Source of the DNA: Xylaria sp. FL1777
Lineage: Eukaryota > Ascomycota > Sordariomycetes > Xylariales > Xylariaceae
DNA length: 64,000 nucleotides
NCBI GenBank assembly: GCA_022578965.1
Contig: MU400543.1
Location: 299,449 to 363,448, forward strand
Reading direction: 5' to 3'
Shown in pieces: positions 34,314 through 47,772 of the stretch. Below the pieces are notes generated by a model, which was given only the letters and a program-made list of their open reading frames with translations, had not been told where the DNA came from and did no database searches. A program made the position numbers and the translations under genes. Numbering within the stretch: the first letter of the stretch is position 1; the number at the start of each line of letters is the position of its first letter.

Positions 34314-36758
34314 ATGGCCTCAGAAGTAACGGCGACGCGGCAATACTGCGCGAACAGTGTCATTTGCAGCGACCTTGGCACGTCAGTCTGTACCGGTTGC
34401 CACTTAGTCATGGTAGGTTTTTCTTCATTTACTCGACTCTCGTTCCCCCGTGATACCATTCTACAGCCCCTGATATTTCTCCAGTACTGTTCTACAGCTT
34501 GTCAGGAGATGAACTGGAGCGTTCACAAAACCGTGTGTCGGGATGAGATAGCAACAGCAACTTTCGAAAGAGAACACAGATTACCTATTTGGGCCCCTCA
34601 AACCCTTTACGCTGACTTGGTGAAAAAATATCGTGCCGTCAAACCTCAGGATGTCCCTCAGATTGGACCCAAAAATCGTTGCGAATTTCTCGAGGACGAT
34701 CTTCGGTGTGGCCAGATCGAATTGTTCGGCAGCTATCCAGCTATTGACGTCCTCCGGTTGAACGAAAATGAGGGAGTTGAGCGAAAGGATCCAGTTAATA
34801 TTCTTTTCGTGGGTACGTCGGCCTTATAGGCTTCGCATTTTTAAAATCCAGCTAACCATTCTCCGAAGAGCCCGCCGACCTAAGAGATGTGATCAAAACC
34901 ATTGTTGATCTACCCGATAATGTGTCTGCGCCCATTAGCATCGTCGTCACCGACGGCACCACGGCGAAGACTACGCGCAACCTCATTTTGCTGCTCATGG
35001 CTCTCTCATCTGAAGACCCTGACGTAACTGCCGAGTGTGCTGTGTCTTTCTGGTACGGACCCTGTAAGTAACTTTCTCGGTGGTTTTCTTATCGTTGTCT
35101 TTCAACAGGTGCGAGTAAGCTTTCCCGAGCTACAACTATACCTGAGGATATTTCCCATGCTTCCAAATGCATACAAAGCACGCCTAAAATGAGAGTTGTT
35201 AATTTCGAGTGTTGTAGTCATCCCCAAGTGGTGCCGACCAGCAATTCGAGAGCTCGTCGGCCCGTTCATCAATGAATACTTCCCAGTGGAGCAAGAGGAA
35301 AACAATGAATTCGATACCAGAATCACAAGATATTGGTCATTTGGTCCAGCCTCACTCGAAGTTGTGTTGACCCGGCGTATACAGGCTGGCGCCAAAGCCA
35401 TCATCGACCCATGCCCGTGCTGGAAGAATGCGGATGCTAGAGACGCACAAAGTCTTTTCTAGAAGCAAGGAAAATGTGCGAATCTGGACCATTACGAAAA
35501 GACGGTAATGAGTTTCCCTCCGGCGTGGCAAGCTTCGAAACGCCGCTATATGCCCTCTACGCAGGTCACGCCGTTCGAGAACCACCATAGTCTAGCCAAT
35601 TGGCCGCTGGACTACAATCCGTTAGTCATGTCCCAGGTGTCTCCTATAGACTTGTTCATGCTGACACTTACAATCTCAAGGAGTTTATTCTACGGTGACT
35701 TCTGGCCTTTGAAACGGGATGCAGATCCGCTCCGGGGTTGGGACCTGGCGACAGTTAACGAGAACAACGGCACGAATGGAGCTAACAACGACATCTACGG
35801 AAAATTGTTCTACTATGTCAGAGATTTGTTCAAGGCTTTTATCATTAAGCTTCGGACTGTCAATGTAACGTTCCATGTGCTTCCTTACAGTGGCTGTGAC
35901 TTGACAGAGCAGACTAGCTTAGAATTTGATCGCATTCAGGTGGGATTTGGCCTCTCTCAACGCCATTCTGTTCCTCGGTAAAGCACCGGTTAGCTAACCT
36001 TCGAAAAGGTCGACGCCCTTGCAGATGAAGACTTAGTGGGTGTCCGCACGGTGGTCAATACCCTATCGCCTCTCCTGAAGTCCCCATCGGTTAACCCACA
36101 CGCAACCATGATTACCCTGCATCCCGCAGTGTTCGACAAGATCCGAAACGCTTTCCCGTGTCCTGAATGTGACCCGAATCGCGCCGAACGCGTCAAGAAG
36201 GCAGTAGATCTGACGACGGAAGAAAAATCCTTGCTAGACGCCTACCTGCCCCTCCAAGACCCCGACCGCGTGAACTGGATTTTCACCGCGATAGGGTGGC
36301 AACGTCGAGACGCGAAAGGACTGTTCCGGGACCCTACGGCGGCATGGGAGTTATATAAGGACATCTACGACTTCGAGGACGTCGCAGAGCAAGCAAAGGT
36401 TACCATGAGGACCCAGCATAAAGTCGTTGACGAGTGGATCTTGCGCTTGAAACACGCCGACAGGCTTGATGAAGATGGGCGTCCAGAGCCGAAAGCCAGA
36501 TGGGACTTCGATGCCGTGTTCGCCACCGGCCAAACCACCGGATACCGTTACGTCGAGTGGTGCAAGATGACGCCCGACGAGGAAGGAAAGCTAGCGGAGA
36601 AGTTGGAGAGCGCTAAGCATAACAACCAGGAGCCGAAGAGACACGAGGTGTATCACGAGTACCTATCCAAAGCGGCTCTCGCGAAACTGCAGAAGAAGGG
36701 CTCGCGGCTTGAGAGGTGGATGGAGAAAGATAACTGCGCGAATTGGACCCCTTACTAA
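34314..36758 (+). CDS. MYND zinc finger protein with DUF4470-like domain
   Basis: Likely ~666-697 aa. Exons are 34314-34412, 34485-34812, 34869-35063, 35218-35939 and 36009-36758. The first 70 residues form a MYND finger across intron 1: YCANSVIC, CTGC, YCSTACQ and HKTVC supply the Zn ligands. The next region has the DUF4470 pattern (VNILFVEPADLRDVIKTI, then FWYGPFIPKWC after a 154-bp intron). The C-terminal part holds SFPPAWQASKRRY, FWPLKRDADPLRGWD and FDRIQVDALAD, all typical of fungal MYND/DUF4470 proteins. One problem: a TAG at 35,460-35,462 interrupts exon 4. A 93-bp intron at 35,377-35,469 (GTATAC...AAG) would remove it in frame; otherwise the gene has a premature stop. Function is unknown; MYND fingers usually bind proteins. 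It is probably outside the polyketide cluster. Confidence 0.75.
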
Positions 36759-38965
36759 GTGAGGTCTCGCTTGGAGTTTCATACATTTACTCGCATTTTC
36801 CTCGTATGAAGAGACGAGTACTTGGTGAGTGCCAAACATTGGCGATAGACAAGCTTGGTGTGAGATAGGCTACATTTGGGCAGGTGAACACGGGGGTCTA
36901 AGGATTGGGAGAGGGGATCCCAAAAGTTCTTTATAGTAAAGGATGATTGTTTATTATAGCACTCAGGGACGGAGAAGAGAAGATGCGTTGTTGATGGATT
37001 ATAAAGGTCCTATGGAAGGGGTCGATGCCTCCTAGAGAGAGTATATAGCACAAATGCTATTCCTGTTTATCAGACAGAACGATGTACACATAATTCCACA
37101 GTCATTCTGCTTCTATATCCGGTCTTGAAAGCCTTAGCCTGAGTGACATTTTTGTGAGAGGAGAGGTTTGCGGAGGCGCCCTTTCGCTATATCAAGTACA
37201 TACGTAGCGTAGCGACTGGGAAAACACCTTCAGTTCAAGTTCTGTTTTTAGATTTTCATGAGTTGATTCACCGGTAAACGAATCACGATAAGTAGAAACC
37301 AAACCGCGATCACCACCACAAGCGTTCGTTTCATTACATCTCATTTCATTTCAATCTCATCTCATCTCATTTCATCCAAAAGCGAGAGATAAGACCGACC
37401 AAGCATTAGCTATCCCATCTCCTTCTCGTCCCGCAGTTCTCGCCTCGCCTGTACATCCGTTGCAGGGGATACTCACTCTACTCTTCTCTGCGCAGGATGT
37501 TTCCTTCCACCAGCCCAGCACACAACACAACGCAACACAAACCTACTACTGTATATAAATTCCAGAACATGGGCCAGACTTTCCATGTGAGTAGTCATGC
37601 GCCGGGGGCTCCGGGAAAAAAGGGGGGTGGATGACGCAAGCGTCTGTGCAGCACAGATAGATAGATACTCATACATATCCTATATTGGAGCGCATGCAAA
37701 TTCTGGCTCGTGTTTCGCAGCGCAGATTGGTACATGGAGGTAACCTACTGCGTGTCTCCTCCTTATCATATATCGATGAATGAATAAAGGAATGAATGAA
37801 TATATGTATGAGTGAATGAATAAGGACGTGCGTGCATACGGCGTATATGGAGTAAGTACTTACTCCAAAGTCTCACCGCCAAGATATACATACTTACATA
37901 CCACAAACATAGAATATTAATTTCACTTACATATATATACATAGATAAGTATCGATCTGGACGTAGGCCGTGTAGCCAGGACGGAAGTAGCTATAATATA
38001 TATACAAGTAAGGAACTGGTTATGAATGTGTGAATGTGTCAGTGTGGAGTAGCAAGGGCCAGCTTGATACGTATCTACCAAGATAAATAGCGAAAGCCAA
38101 TACTTTCCCTTATCTACTAGATTACTTCACATTATATTCAAATGAGCCTCCTGCAAATTGTATAGATAAGGTCTGGAGTTCAATCCATATGGGGTAGATA
38201 TCGTGCAGCCTAGATGGATATATTGATAATGACCCCCACCAAAGCCTCCGTCCCTTTCATACCTCATATTAAGGTACTCAATAGAAGTCATATCAAAACA
38301 CTAGTTTAAGCAAATCACTCTAAAAGCTGACGCAAATGAAATACAAGGTTGCAGGAACGTAAACCGAAAAGGGTCTATTTCTGGTATTTCGTGGCAACGA
38401 TGATATCGCGCCAACCCGGATGTGTTCGAAACCTCCCAGTCCTTTTGGTATTGATACATCACGATATGCAAAACACCCACCCCCACCATAAGCAGACGTA
38501 GTCCAATAAACGTCATCAGCTTGTCCATCTTTTCCGGCATGCAAATATCCAGAACGCCAGGATGATGAAGAGATCCCCTTCTCTTTCATATAATCCGAGT
38601 CTCCAAAATCAGTAAGACAATGTGTATGATGCTGCCTTATCCAGAGCCCCTCCCCCATGACGCCGTTAATTGTGTTCGATATGTATAGACGGTGGATGTG
38701 ATAGAATAGCTTCATAGGCTGTCCATGACAAAGGAAAACAGTTAGACACCGTCAGAAGTAAGTAAGTAGGTAGGGTAGTAGGTACAAAGGGCGTATATAT
38801 CGCCATGTTAGAACAATCCAATGAAGGTAACTATAGAATGAACGAGAGCGTAGGGTTCGATGATAGGTTTGGTAGGTTAGGATGGGGATTAGAGTCGTAA
38901 TTTAGTCGTTAGGTTAAGACAGTAGAAGACTCGAAACCATCAACTATCGAGTGTGTATTAGGTGT
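36759..38965. other. Long convergent gap with pyrimidine tract and spliced-leader-like ORF
   Basis: 2.2 kb between two convergent genes. It holds a CATCTCATTT-rich pyrimidine stretch (37,320-37,385), CT-rich sequence to 37,495, then a 30-codon frame (37,497-37,586) ending at a strong GTGAGT donor. GAATGAAT repeats lie at ~37,780-37,830. Minus-strand frames at 38,301-38,715 (up to 131 codons) have no recognisable motif. Confidence 0.45.
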
Positions 38966-40474
38966 TCATGGGCGGCCGTCATGACGAGCGTTGGGGTCAT
39001 GAGGTGGTTGGTTACATCTGCCATTTTCACCGCGGGCGGCAACCCACTCTGCGTTGCCGCTCTGTCGGCCAGGTTGCTCGGCGGGTAATTTTTGATCATC
39101 GTTGGCAAAAGAGCTCCCGCCTAACTGGCCCGCTCGTCGTTGGTTGCTGCTTGAAGAGCTGGAAGAGCCCGGTACCATTCTCGTGACGGCCTGCGTGATT
39201 GAAGCAACGACGTAGCCTCTTAATTCGCGATCTTCTTTCGAATCCTCCTTTTCTAATCTAAATCGGTTGTCCTTGCTTAAATTGGCTCGCCGGAGGTTTT
39301 TGATTTCCTGCATAATGTAAAGCATTACCTCCTCGGGACACTTATTTCGTTCGCGAGCATGTTCACTTTTGCGTACATATCGGCGGGTAACATCAGTCGC
39401 ACCATCTATGCTGAAGGCAATGCAATATGACATCTGCTTGCCCCATCCCTCGGCATAGAGTCGCGGGTTGTCCCAAGCTTCTTCACAGACATCGACATGA
39501 ACCCATCGATGGTTATGTTCGGAGTAGACCTCAGTCCATACGTGGTCCTCGGCGTTCCATACCCATCGAACACGTCCACCAACAGCGCGGCACAGCATAC
39601 TAAAGCAATTCGCCCATTCACCGCATCGACCGCGTCTTGTCTGTAGTAGCCGCCAGACGTCGCTATACCGTGGGAATCGCTCGTACGCTCTACATGAATG
39701 ATTCGAGCACTCATATAGCTCAACTCTCATTGCGCCACATGCGCTCTCCTCTGGCGTCGGTTGAGTCATACCCTTCGCAACCGTCGGTGACAAACACACC
39801 GGGCACGGGGGGTTGTTAACCCATGTGAAGAAAGACCTCTTAAACCATCTGTGACCGGCTCGAGTTAGCATCAACTACACATTCGGCAGCAGCATGGGGA
39901 ACAGTTATGCTAATACAAACCTTAGTAATGCCTTTATGACACAATCTTGGTAGCCCCATTCAGGTCTGCGACCATCGCCCATACTCTCAGCCTGAGCTTG
40001 TAATACCTGGCATTCCTCTTCGGCTTCGCTGTAGATTCTGTCCAACGGTATCATCTGTAGGGCCTCATCTAGCAACCCAGGATTCTCGTACTTTGTGGGC
40101 GTCTGTGCTAGCGAGAGGAGCAGGTTGCGGAACTTCTGTGACTGTTGATCGTGCGGCGCAGGGGCCGTGGGCATTAATGGTAAGTGGCGTAAAGAAGAAT
40201 AGGATGGTGGTGTCGAGGGCGAGGCGTGGCCGTGGCCGTATGATGTGGATGGTCTGCCAGATGGCGTCGAGGAGGAAGCACGGAGGTTAGAGGATGATGC
40301 CCGTTCCCGCGGCGTAGGCGATTGAGCTCGCGCTCGCTGTGACCGGAGTTGTTCGAAATCATGCAGACGCTTGGACCTCAATAACTGTTCGAACTGAATG
40401 CGCAAATCTCGGGCCCATTCCTCCCCGTAATCGTCCTGGTCACTGCGACCAGGCGTGGTAGAGCGGCCAGCCAT
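38966..40474 (-). CDS. PNG1: Cytoplasmic peptide:N-glycanase (PNGase), transglutaminase-like
   Basis: Deglycosylating enzyme of 478 aa that in yeast and animals removes N-glycans from misfolded glycoproteins during ER-associated degradation. Exon 1 is 40474-39921, exon 2 is 39848-38966, with a 72-bp intron. The ATG at 40474 is the first in frame. After a Ser/Pro-rich N-terminus the core begins at ~residue 185 ([12 protein letters not shown]). Zn ligands are CPVC and CSNHSC. The transglutaminase-like triad appears complete: Cys in [10 protein letters not shown], His in [11 protein letters not shown], Asp in [20 protein letters not shown] and DVTRRYV follow. The tail is low complexity and ends in polar repeats. 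There is no PUB domain, as in fungi generally. It reads towards the MYND gene and is unlikely to be part of the cluster. Confidence 0.93.
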
Positions 40475-43400
40475 GATGAGCAGCTCAGCAATCGGATCGA
40501 GGACTCGATACAGCAATTGGAGGCGATATATATAATCAAAAGGCGCGAAGATGGGTGAGGGTGTGACCCGCGGTCACGCAGAAGAGCGTAGTCGTCGAAG
40601 AGTAGTCGTCGTCGACCAGCTGGAATGTGCTGTATAATGAATGCTTGCTGGCTCAACCACGAGGAGGCTTGCTGGAGGCAGGCAGCCGGTCTCCCCTACA
40701 ACCCGAAAGGGACGGGCGACGACATTCGATGATCGCTCGTTCGCTTCTCTCGCACGTCTACGTGTATACCGGAGTCTTGTCGCTCGTCGCAATGCAGTGT
40801 CGTCTCGGGAGCAGGATCAATCGATCGGATGCAGAGGTCTATTAGGCCGCTCGTGTGGTGGTCGTACACTGGTAAAGAGAGGCAGAGGTAGGGGGATTAG
40901 GCTTACGCTTAGGCAGACGTAGGCAGACAGCGATAACTACGATACAAGGACAAGGACGAAGACGAAGGCAACGGCCACAATGGGACAAGGCGAGCACTGG
41001 TGGTAGTGTAGGGAAAGATGGGGCGGCGCAATGGGGAGGGGACGTGACTAGTTTTACAGGGGAGGGAATATGGCGACAGCAATGGCGACAGGCGAGATAA
41101 GTCGAGAGATGGCCGGGATGGAACCTGGATCTGTCCGGACGGGATACCTTGGGCTAGATAGGTGTAGAGCCCTGGTGCAGGTACCTGGAGTCGGGCGTGT
41201 AGGTACTGTACGCCGCGGACTGTACGGTGCGTGTACACGACGCCGTTAACGGGATGGGCGTAGGAGAGAGGCAGTGGGTCGGGCTTCGTTGGCCTGCGCA
41301 TGTGGTATGCGTGTTCGATGGCAAGGAGGAAAAGGTTGCTGGCGTAGACACACACTACAGGACCTACCTAAGGTACTTACACTACGTAGTGTAATACCTA
41401 ACCTGGCCTAGGTACATACCCGCCTCAGCTACCAGACATGTGCCTAGGTACTGCTATACGCATACGCAGTAGTGTATCTTGGGTACTGTAACGTCCTGCC
41501 CTACACTACCTACTTCCTACTTAGGTACGTAATAGGCGATGCTCGGTACCTTACGGTGCGGAATCCCTCCACCACCACCCCTCCCCTTTCGACATCTTCA
41601 TCTGGGTGACGCGCGTCTCTTCTGAGACTTTGGCCAATCACTGCCGTCTACGCCCAACTTTGTCCTATTGCAGTTGGTATCTCGAAAGATCGACCAGGGT
41701 GCGCAAGACGATTTTATTCTCCCCATCTTCACATCATCCTCTGCGTGTACCTGGTCTGTTTCAAAAAGCTTAGGATATCACAGATTATGAGCAAGACAGG
41801 TTTTATTGTATATGCTGGTCCAAAAGCGAAGGTTATCCATTTAGAAGCACACCTCATGGTAGCAGGTGAAAGGCAGTACTATATGCGTACTTAGTCAGAG
41901 TACCGGTAGTGTAGGTAGTGTACACGTACCGGCACATGCGTCAAGCGCCACAACGCCACCAGACTTATCTTGTAAGTATGTAGGTATACGTACCCTTGTC
42001 TCGTCTACTACTGTACGTATGTACGCAGTAGGTAGTTTTTACTGGTACCAAGGATGCGAACGTGCCACGCCGAGATGGTGCGAGACTCGAAGAATCGCAT
42101 TTATCCGAGGTCCGGTAAAACACTCTCTCTAAAAAGATATACGATGGATTCCTCGAGAATTTCTCATGGCCGTCCCATTGCCCAATTACCCATCTGAATT
42201 CCATTGTAAAGACGGTTATCGTGGCTGAGGCGGTGAATCCGATACCAGTGGCTAAGCCAGCTGCAGGTGATTGGCAGCACAGCCCCTGCGAGGGGTACAA
42301 GTGGAAACAGCCAAGCCCATCCTCATTGCCATTCTGGGTATATTGGTCTATGTATAGGTGCCTGGAGGTAGGTACTTTATCTAAGTAGGTAGGTAGTACC
42401 GTATACCGGTAGAGTTATTTTAGCTACTGGGTATCTACTGCGTAAGTAATAATGTACCCGAGTAGGTAGATATCAATCATGCCACAAACAAGAACTCATC
42501 ACGGTCTTCATATCTTTTATAGAATATTATATTGGTAGGTGGTAGGCAACGTTAGGTACATGTATGTCGGTCGTACTACATATATACTATATACTATAGA
42601 TATCGCCATCCAATGTTGTTACACCCTATCAAGACTCAGTAAGTACTCAATTTCCCCGCCATCGCAATGATGCGACATGTTTTGATTCGATCTTCAAGTT
42701 ACCGGTATGGTGTTAATTGTTCATTCGGGTGGCTTGGGCTTTGACTTGCCTAGTGCCTAGAATACGTACATACGACGCCTCCAACCGGATGACACGACCC
42801 CGGATGGTTGAGAAACCCCACGCCAGCGCACCAGCCAGTTATTGCGGTTTATACGAAACGCTTATCTTGGGTGAAACTCGCCATCGACTTTGTTCATCTG
42901 AAGTCTGCGTAACCTTCTGCCGAGACCCTTGCTTCTTCTGCCCTTGTGCTCGGTTCTCGGATACAAGTACACTAGACTACCGTAGCTAGGCAAGGCTGCA
43001 ACGAACGACGACGCATCTCTACAGTACTCACTTATGCGTACACCAGGCTATCTATCTACGTCGTAATGAGCAACACTAAACTAGGTGGTAGACTAGGTCG
43101 GGCTGGTCCGTAGGGGCGGTGCTAACGTAATGTAGGCACAAAAGGCTAAAGTGGCCAAGAATTCGGAGACAGATCTACTACATATACGTACAGATTACAC
43201 ATTACACGGCTTTGCGACCGTCATCCTCATCAGCAGCATCCCGACCCTCTGTGCAGAATCAGAAGTGCAGAAGAACTCTGTGTGTGTGCACGTCCTCCGG
43301 GCCGATTCATACACTATCTAGGTATATACTACGTATATGTAAAGGCTTTCCACGCGGCTGGCTTTCGTGTACCACCGCACTCTGCACTGCCGTACGCATC

Positions 43401-46400
43401 CTACATCTTACATCTGCAATTGGGCCACGCAGAGCCTCAACTTTAAATGGTAGGGAAGAGATTATTCTTTTCCATCTCTCTCCTCTTTTTTAGTCGTTCC
43501 ACTTCCTTTTGGCCCCTCTTATTCCTCTTATCTCAGTCTTCAGTTTTCTTTTCCTTTTTTTTGGTAACTGGTTAATCAGTGCAGCAACTATAATTATAAT
43601 TAGCCAAATCTACCTACTAAGTAGCTCTCGATACCGCCTGTTTTCTTTCACAATGTCTTCACATAGGTAAGTATGTAGGATGTAGGTAGGTATTGTAATC
43701 GGTGATTGATTGCGCGGTATGACATGTACGTCACGTGGGGGGTTCTTTTATTACTTGATGGGTAGTGTAACAGATGCCTAGCAGCGGCCTATGAAAATCG
43801 TCCAAGCAAGCGCTGACGCGTCGCCTATCCCCTGACTAGAGAGGCTTGCGTGTCTCAGCCAATGGGGCACATGGACAAGCACCCACCAAATCTCCGGTAC
43901 ATGTACCCTAGCGTACATCGACTACGACCCATGCTACGTTGCTTCCCGCTTTTTCAACGTCAGCCCAAGAGGTTGCTCATTATCTCCAGTGGTTTGTCCG
44001 TCTGTATCGTTATTCCTAATCCTTTTCTTCTTCTTTTTGGGCTTTATTAGACGAGATGTCGCACTCATTGCTTCGAGTGCTTACACTACGCCACAGTCTG
44101 TCGCATTACTGTGTACATTGTATGAATGTGTTGATCGCTAGAGTATTAGTGAATGTCGTAGCCGACGAGTTCAGAATCTTTCCTTTGCCACTACAACGTC
44201 GGTGAAATACAATACCGGCAGATGTTATTTTTACGCAGTAAGCGTACTCTCGGTACCGTAATTTAGTGTACAGCATCGAAAAACACCAAGCGTTCGCATG
44301 GTTCCCTTGGCACTCGGCTTGCTGTCCGTGCGACTTGACCCGGTCCAGTTCGATGTCGATGACAAGGAATCCAAGTCCACTTACCTCCGTACCACGTTGT
44401 GTGCAAGGTTCCCGGTATTTTAGACTCCTTTTAGTGAACTATGGTAGCGATATGGAGTGTATTTATTTTTTGCATCATAGAGGAGCAAGACACAAGACGC
44501 TAGCTAGCATCATGTGTATACCGACCTCATTGCCTAGATGGGGATGTTGTTGCGTCACCTGTCACATATCAAGATGACCAATTATGAGCGTGAGAGTGAT
44601 AAGGCTGATCCGATCCAACTCCACTATATACTCGTTTACTGCGTAAGGTTAAGTGCGAAGTGTAGCCTAGACTCTACCGTCTTTATACTAGTATGTAAAT
44701 ACTACCTACTAGGCAACATACGATGGTTTTTTTTATAGCTTCGCTTTTGAAATACGCATTTATAACTTGACCTTTGTACAACTGAAGGGCAATGGTCCTA
44801 GCTTAAAAGGCCGTTGTCAAGTTATAGGGGGAAAACATTCAAAACAACTATACTCCCCCTTCCCTATACGACGAGATATACCAGTAACTCTTCGTGCCTC
44901 ACATGCACATGAATCCAATCTAACAACTTCTTACTGTAGAGTAATAATATGAATTCTCTTATCTACAACGGGACTACCCTAGGTGGCGATCCCCGCCCTA
45001 TTTCGCTTAAGAATTCAGGACCTGGGGAACAAACCTAATATATCATCCCAGTCACAAAATTGCGAAGAAACCAACGACGCTATGTACGCAATAGCCGCCC
45101 ACTCCCTTCCGAAGATGTAAGCACCTCCGGCCGCTACATATCTAGTGCAAGATTGTTTTCGTTTAAACCACGGCTCTCATCAGCCCTTGCTGTGGGTGGC
45201 GATCGTCAAAGATCACGGCATCCCGATCAGAAAGCGGTGAGTAACGCCGTCTCGGCAGGCACTCGAAACCACGTAAGCTCTTCTACTCATGTCTACTGCG
45301 TAAGGGCCAAGGCGGGACCACTAGTACCATGTTGTTTGTTAGTTTTTTTAAGCTCGTAGTGTAGGGTATGTATGCATTGGTCATTCGACGCAGTGTGCTG
45401 GCGACGATGAAAGGTCCGATTGTTCGCTTGGCTGCTTCCTACAGTGCCGTGGGTGCGTTCACAGGCCACTGAGGGGTTTTGTAGCTTCGTCCACGAGGAC
45501 TCGTCATCGTGGTCCCTGCTGACAGGATTCCACTCCGATTGGATGCATACGTACTGTTGGCCATTTGCCTCGTGAGTGGGCAATGTTGTCATAAACAGAT
45601 GCCGCGAAACCAACGTGATTTAGAAAGAGATATTCGAAAATGTAATTCTCATACCCTACAGGAACTAGAAGCTACACCCATGTGATACTTGTGATTCTTG
45701 TGATAAAAGTCCCTGATTAGTTGTTTGTGTTCGACGTGTGCGATGCAACACTAATTTTAGGCATAGAGACGTTGCCTTTATTGCGAGCCTTTCCTTAATA
45801 GTATCAAGGAAACATATTGCTTCAGTTCCCTTCACGCAGCGTATACTAAGTACAAACCGATATAATTCTCATATGATAGCCCGACAGCAAAATTTAAGAT
45901 GACGCACGACATTGCTATTTAGCTTTATTTGTGTAATCACAGATTTGGGTCTACGTAAGGACTTCTCAGCCCCAAATCTCACAAGACAAGAAAATGCGAA
46001 TAAGGAAACGACAGAGCGACGGAAGAGCTAGATCCATTTCGGTGAACTTTTCTACTGCCTCCAAGATTTGTAACGAGACAACTTGTTTGTCAGATATTCG
46101 CGCAGGCAACGATTTGCCGTCGTCGTCATCATATAAATCACATGGTAAAATATGATTCGTCACACTATAGTTAGTGAGCAACATACGGAACAAGAAGGGA
46201 GTAACGCCTATGCATCGTCAAATCACTAGAGGCCAAGGATAACATCATTTATTTATTAGCATATAGTCAATAATTAACTACTGATCAAGGAAATTCCAAG
46301 TCTTTAATAGTGCGCCGCGGTAGAGTTAGCAACAGAGTAATAAAGGATCTAGGTCAAGAATACATCTAGTGCCGTTGATTATCACATCATTGTGCGTGAC

Positions 46401-46915
46401 AACGAACCTTTCCCATGTAGCCCGTGTGAAGGTCTCAGAGGGGGTTGTCCCGGAGTGAATAGATAGCCCTAGCAGTCACATAGCAGGTGGGTTGAAAGGG
46501 GTCAGTAGCTATATTGGGTGTGTAGGCTGGTCAATTGGCCCCTAAGGCTTCCCAATATCAGCTGGTGGCATTTTCCTGTCGTCTCTTTAATCATCTTGCA
46601 GATAGGGTAAATAATTCGAGATGATTCTATGAAGAAAGGATAAAAGTGGTGAGGACTGTGAATTCCTAGGTAGGAGTAGCACGTTTTAAATCTCATCGAT
46701 AATACTTCACATCGATACTTATAATTAATTGACGTATGAGATATTGGATTCGGTCTAGAAATCAACAACTTGAGCTAACGCAACCTTCCGAAGCTAACCA
46801 TACATCCTAGTGGCAAAGACCCAACAATACCTTATACCTACCGATAGGTTAAGAAAATCGTATCTAGTTTATAAGCAACTCTTCATTTATAACAATAAGG
46901 CTTCACCACTAAAAT
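40475..46915. other. 6.4 kb without recognisable genes
   Basis: Normal-GC sequence with many short frames (longest 148 codons at 40,909-41,355, minus, low complexity) but no domain, splice chain or RNA gene that I can support. Dense TAGGTACCTA-like palindromes occur at 41,360-41,530, 42,360-42,475, 43,320-43,345 and 43,610-43,700. The last kilobase before 46,915 leads into the AT-rich transposon block. Confidence 0.5.
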
Positions 46916-47772
46916 CTGCTAAAATGACATAATAAAATATTACTGTTATGCTATTAATTATTAAGACATTTTTTATGTTTATAAAAAAGTAAGCTTAGTT
47001 TAAAAGTTAATTAATACTTTAGTTAATTAAAACGTTTATTTAGCTAAAAATTAAGACTTAATTAATACTATTTTTTCTTTTATTATTTTTCCTTTTATTT
47101 ATTATTTGTGTGCAAGCTGCTATTAGTAATATTGTATATATTACACTAAAAATATTAACATGCTATTAAATTAGCGTAATTTTTACTAAACACTAAAGGC
47201 TTAATTAGTAATAATTTTATTATGTTTATATATAAAGCAAAATATTAATGTAAGACTTTATTATATTATTATGCTTAGCTATAACTTTTAAAAATAATAT
47301 ATATATAAAAGCATTTATTATAAACACTTTATTATATGCTAATTTATAATAAGCTAAGCAAATAAAAATCTAAAATATTAACCTGCTATTAAAGCTTATA
47401 ATAGCTAAAAAAAACAACAAACTATTGTTTTAAAACATGTTTATTAAGCAGTACACTAAAATTAACCGCAAGAACAAAATTTAAAGAAAAGTTATTATAA
47501 CGTTAATAACTATTTTTAATAAATTTGTATGCTTTTTTAAAAAAAATGCTTAAGCTAGCTATTATTAAATAACTAAAAACTACATAAAAATACTAAAATA
47601 GCATTTAAACATATTTATATATATATAATTTAAAAGCTTTACTATAGCTTTTTTATGCTTAGCTAGCATATTAATATAAATAAAAAGCACTAAATAACTA
47701 TTAATAATAATATTAGCTATAGTATTTTTATATGCTAAAGCAGCTAAACAAAAAGCTAAGCTTTATTTTAAG

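Noticed and set aside
35447..35586. Apparent double frameshift in the MYND/DUF4470 gene
   Set aside because: The alternative frame looked plausible at first, but the original frame carries SFPPAWQASKRRY and joins smoothly to later motifs; only one TAG needs explaining.
38301..38715. Two overlapping minus-strand frames (79 and 131 codons)
   Set aside because: No recognisable motif, overlapping in different frames and lying in a repeat-bearing convergent gap; not called as genes.
40909..41355. 148-codon minus-strand frame upstream of PNG1
   Set aside because: Low-complexity Pro/Ser/Tyr-rich translation with no domain, in a region full of GTAC palindromes; chance frame.
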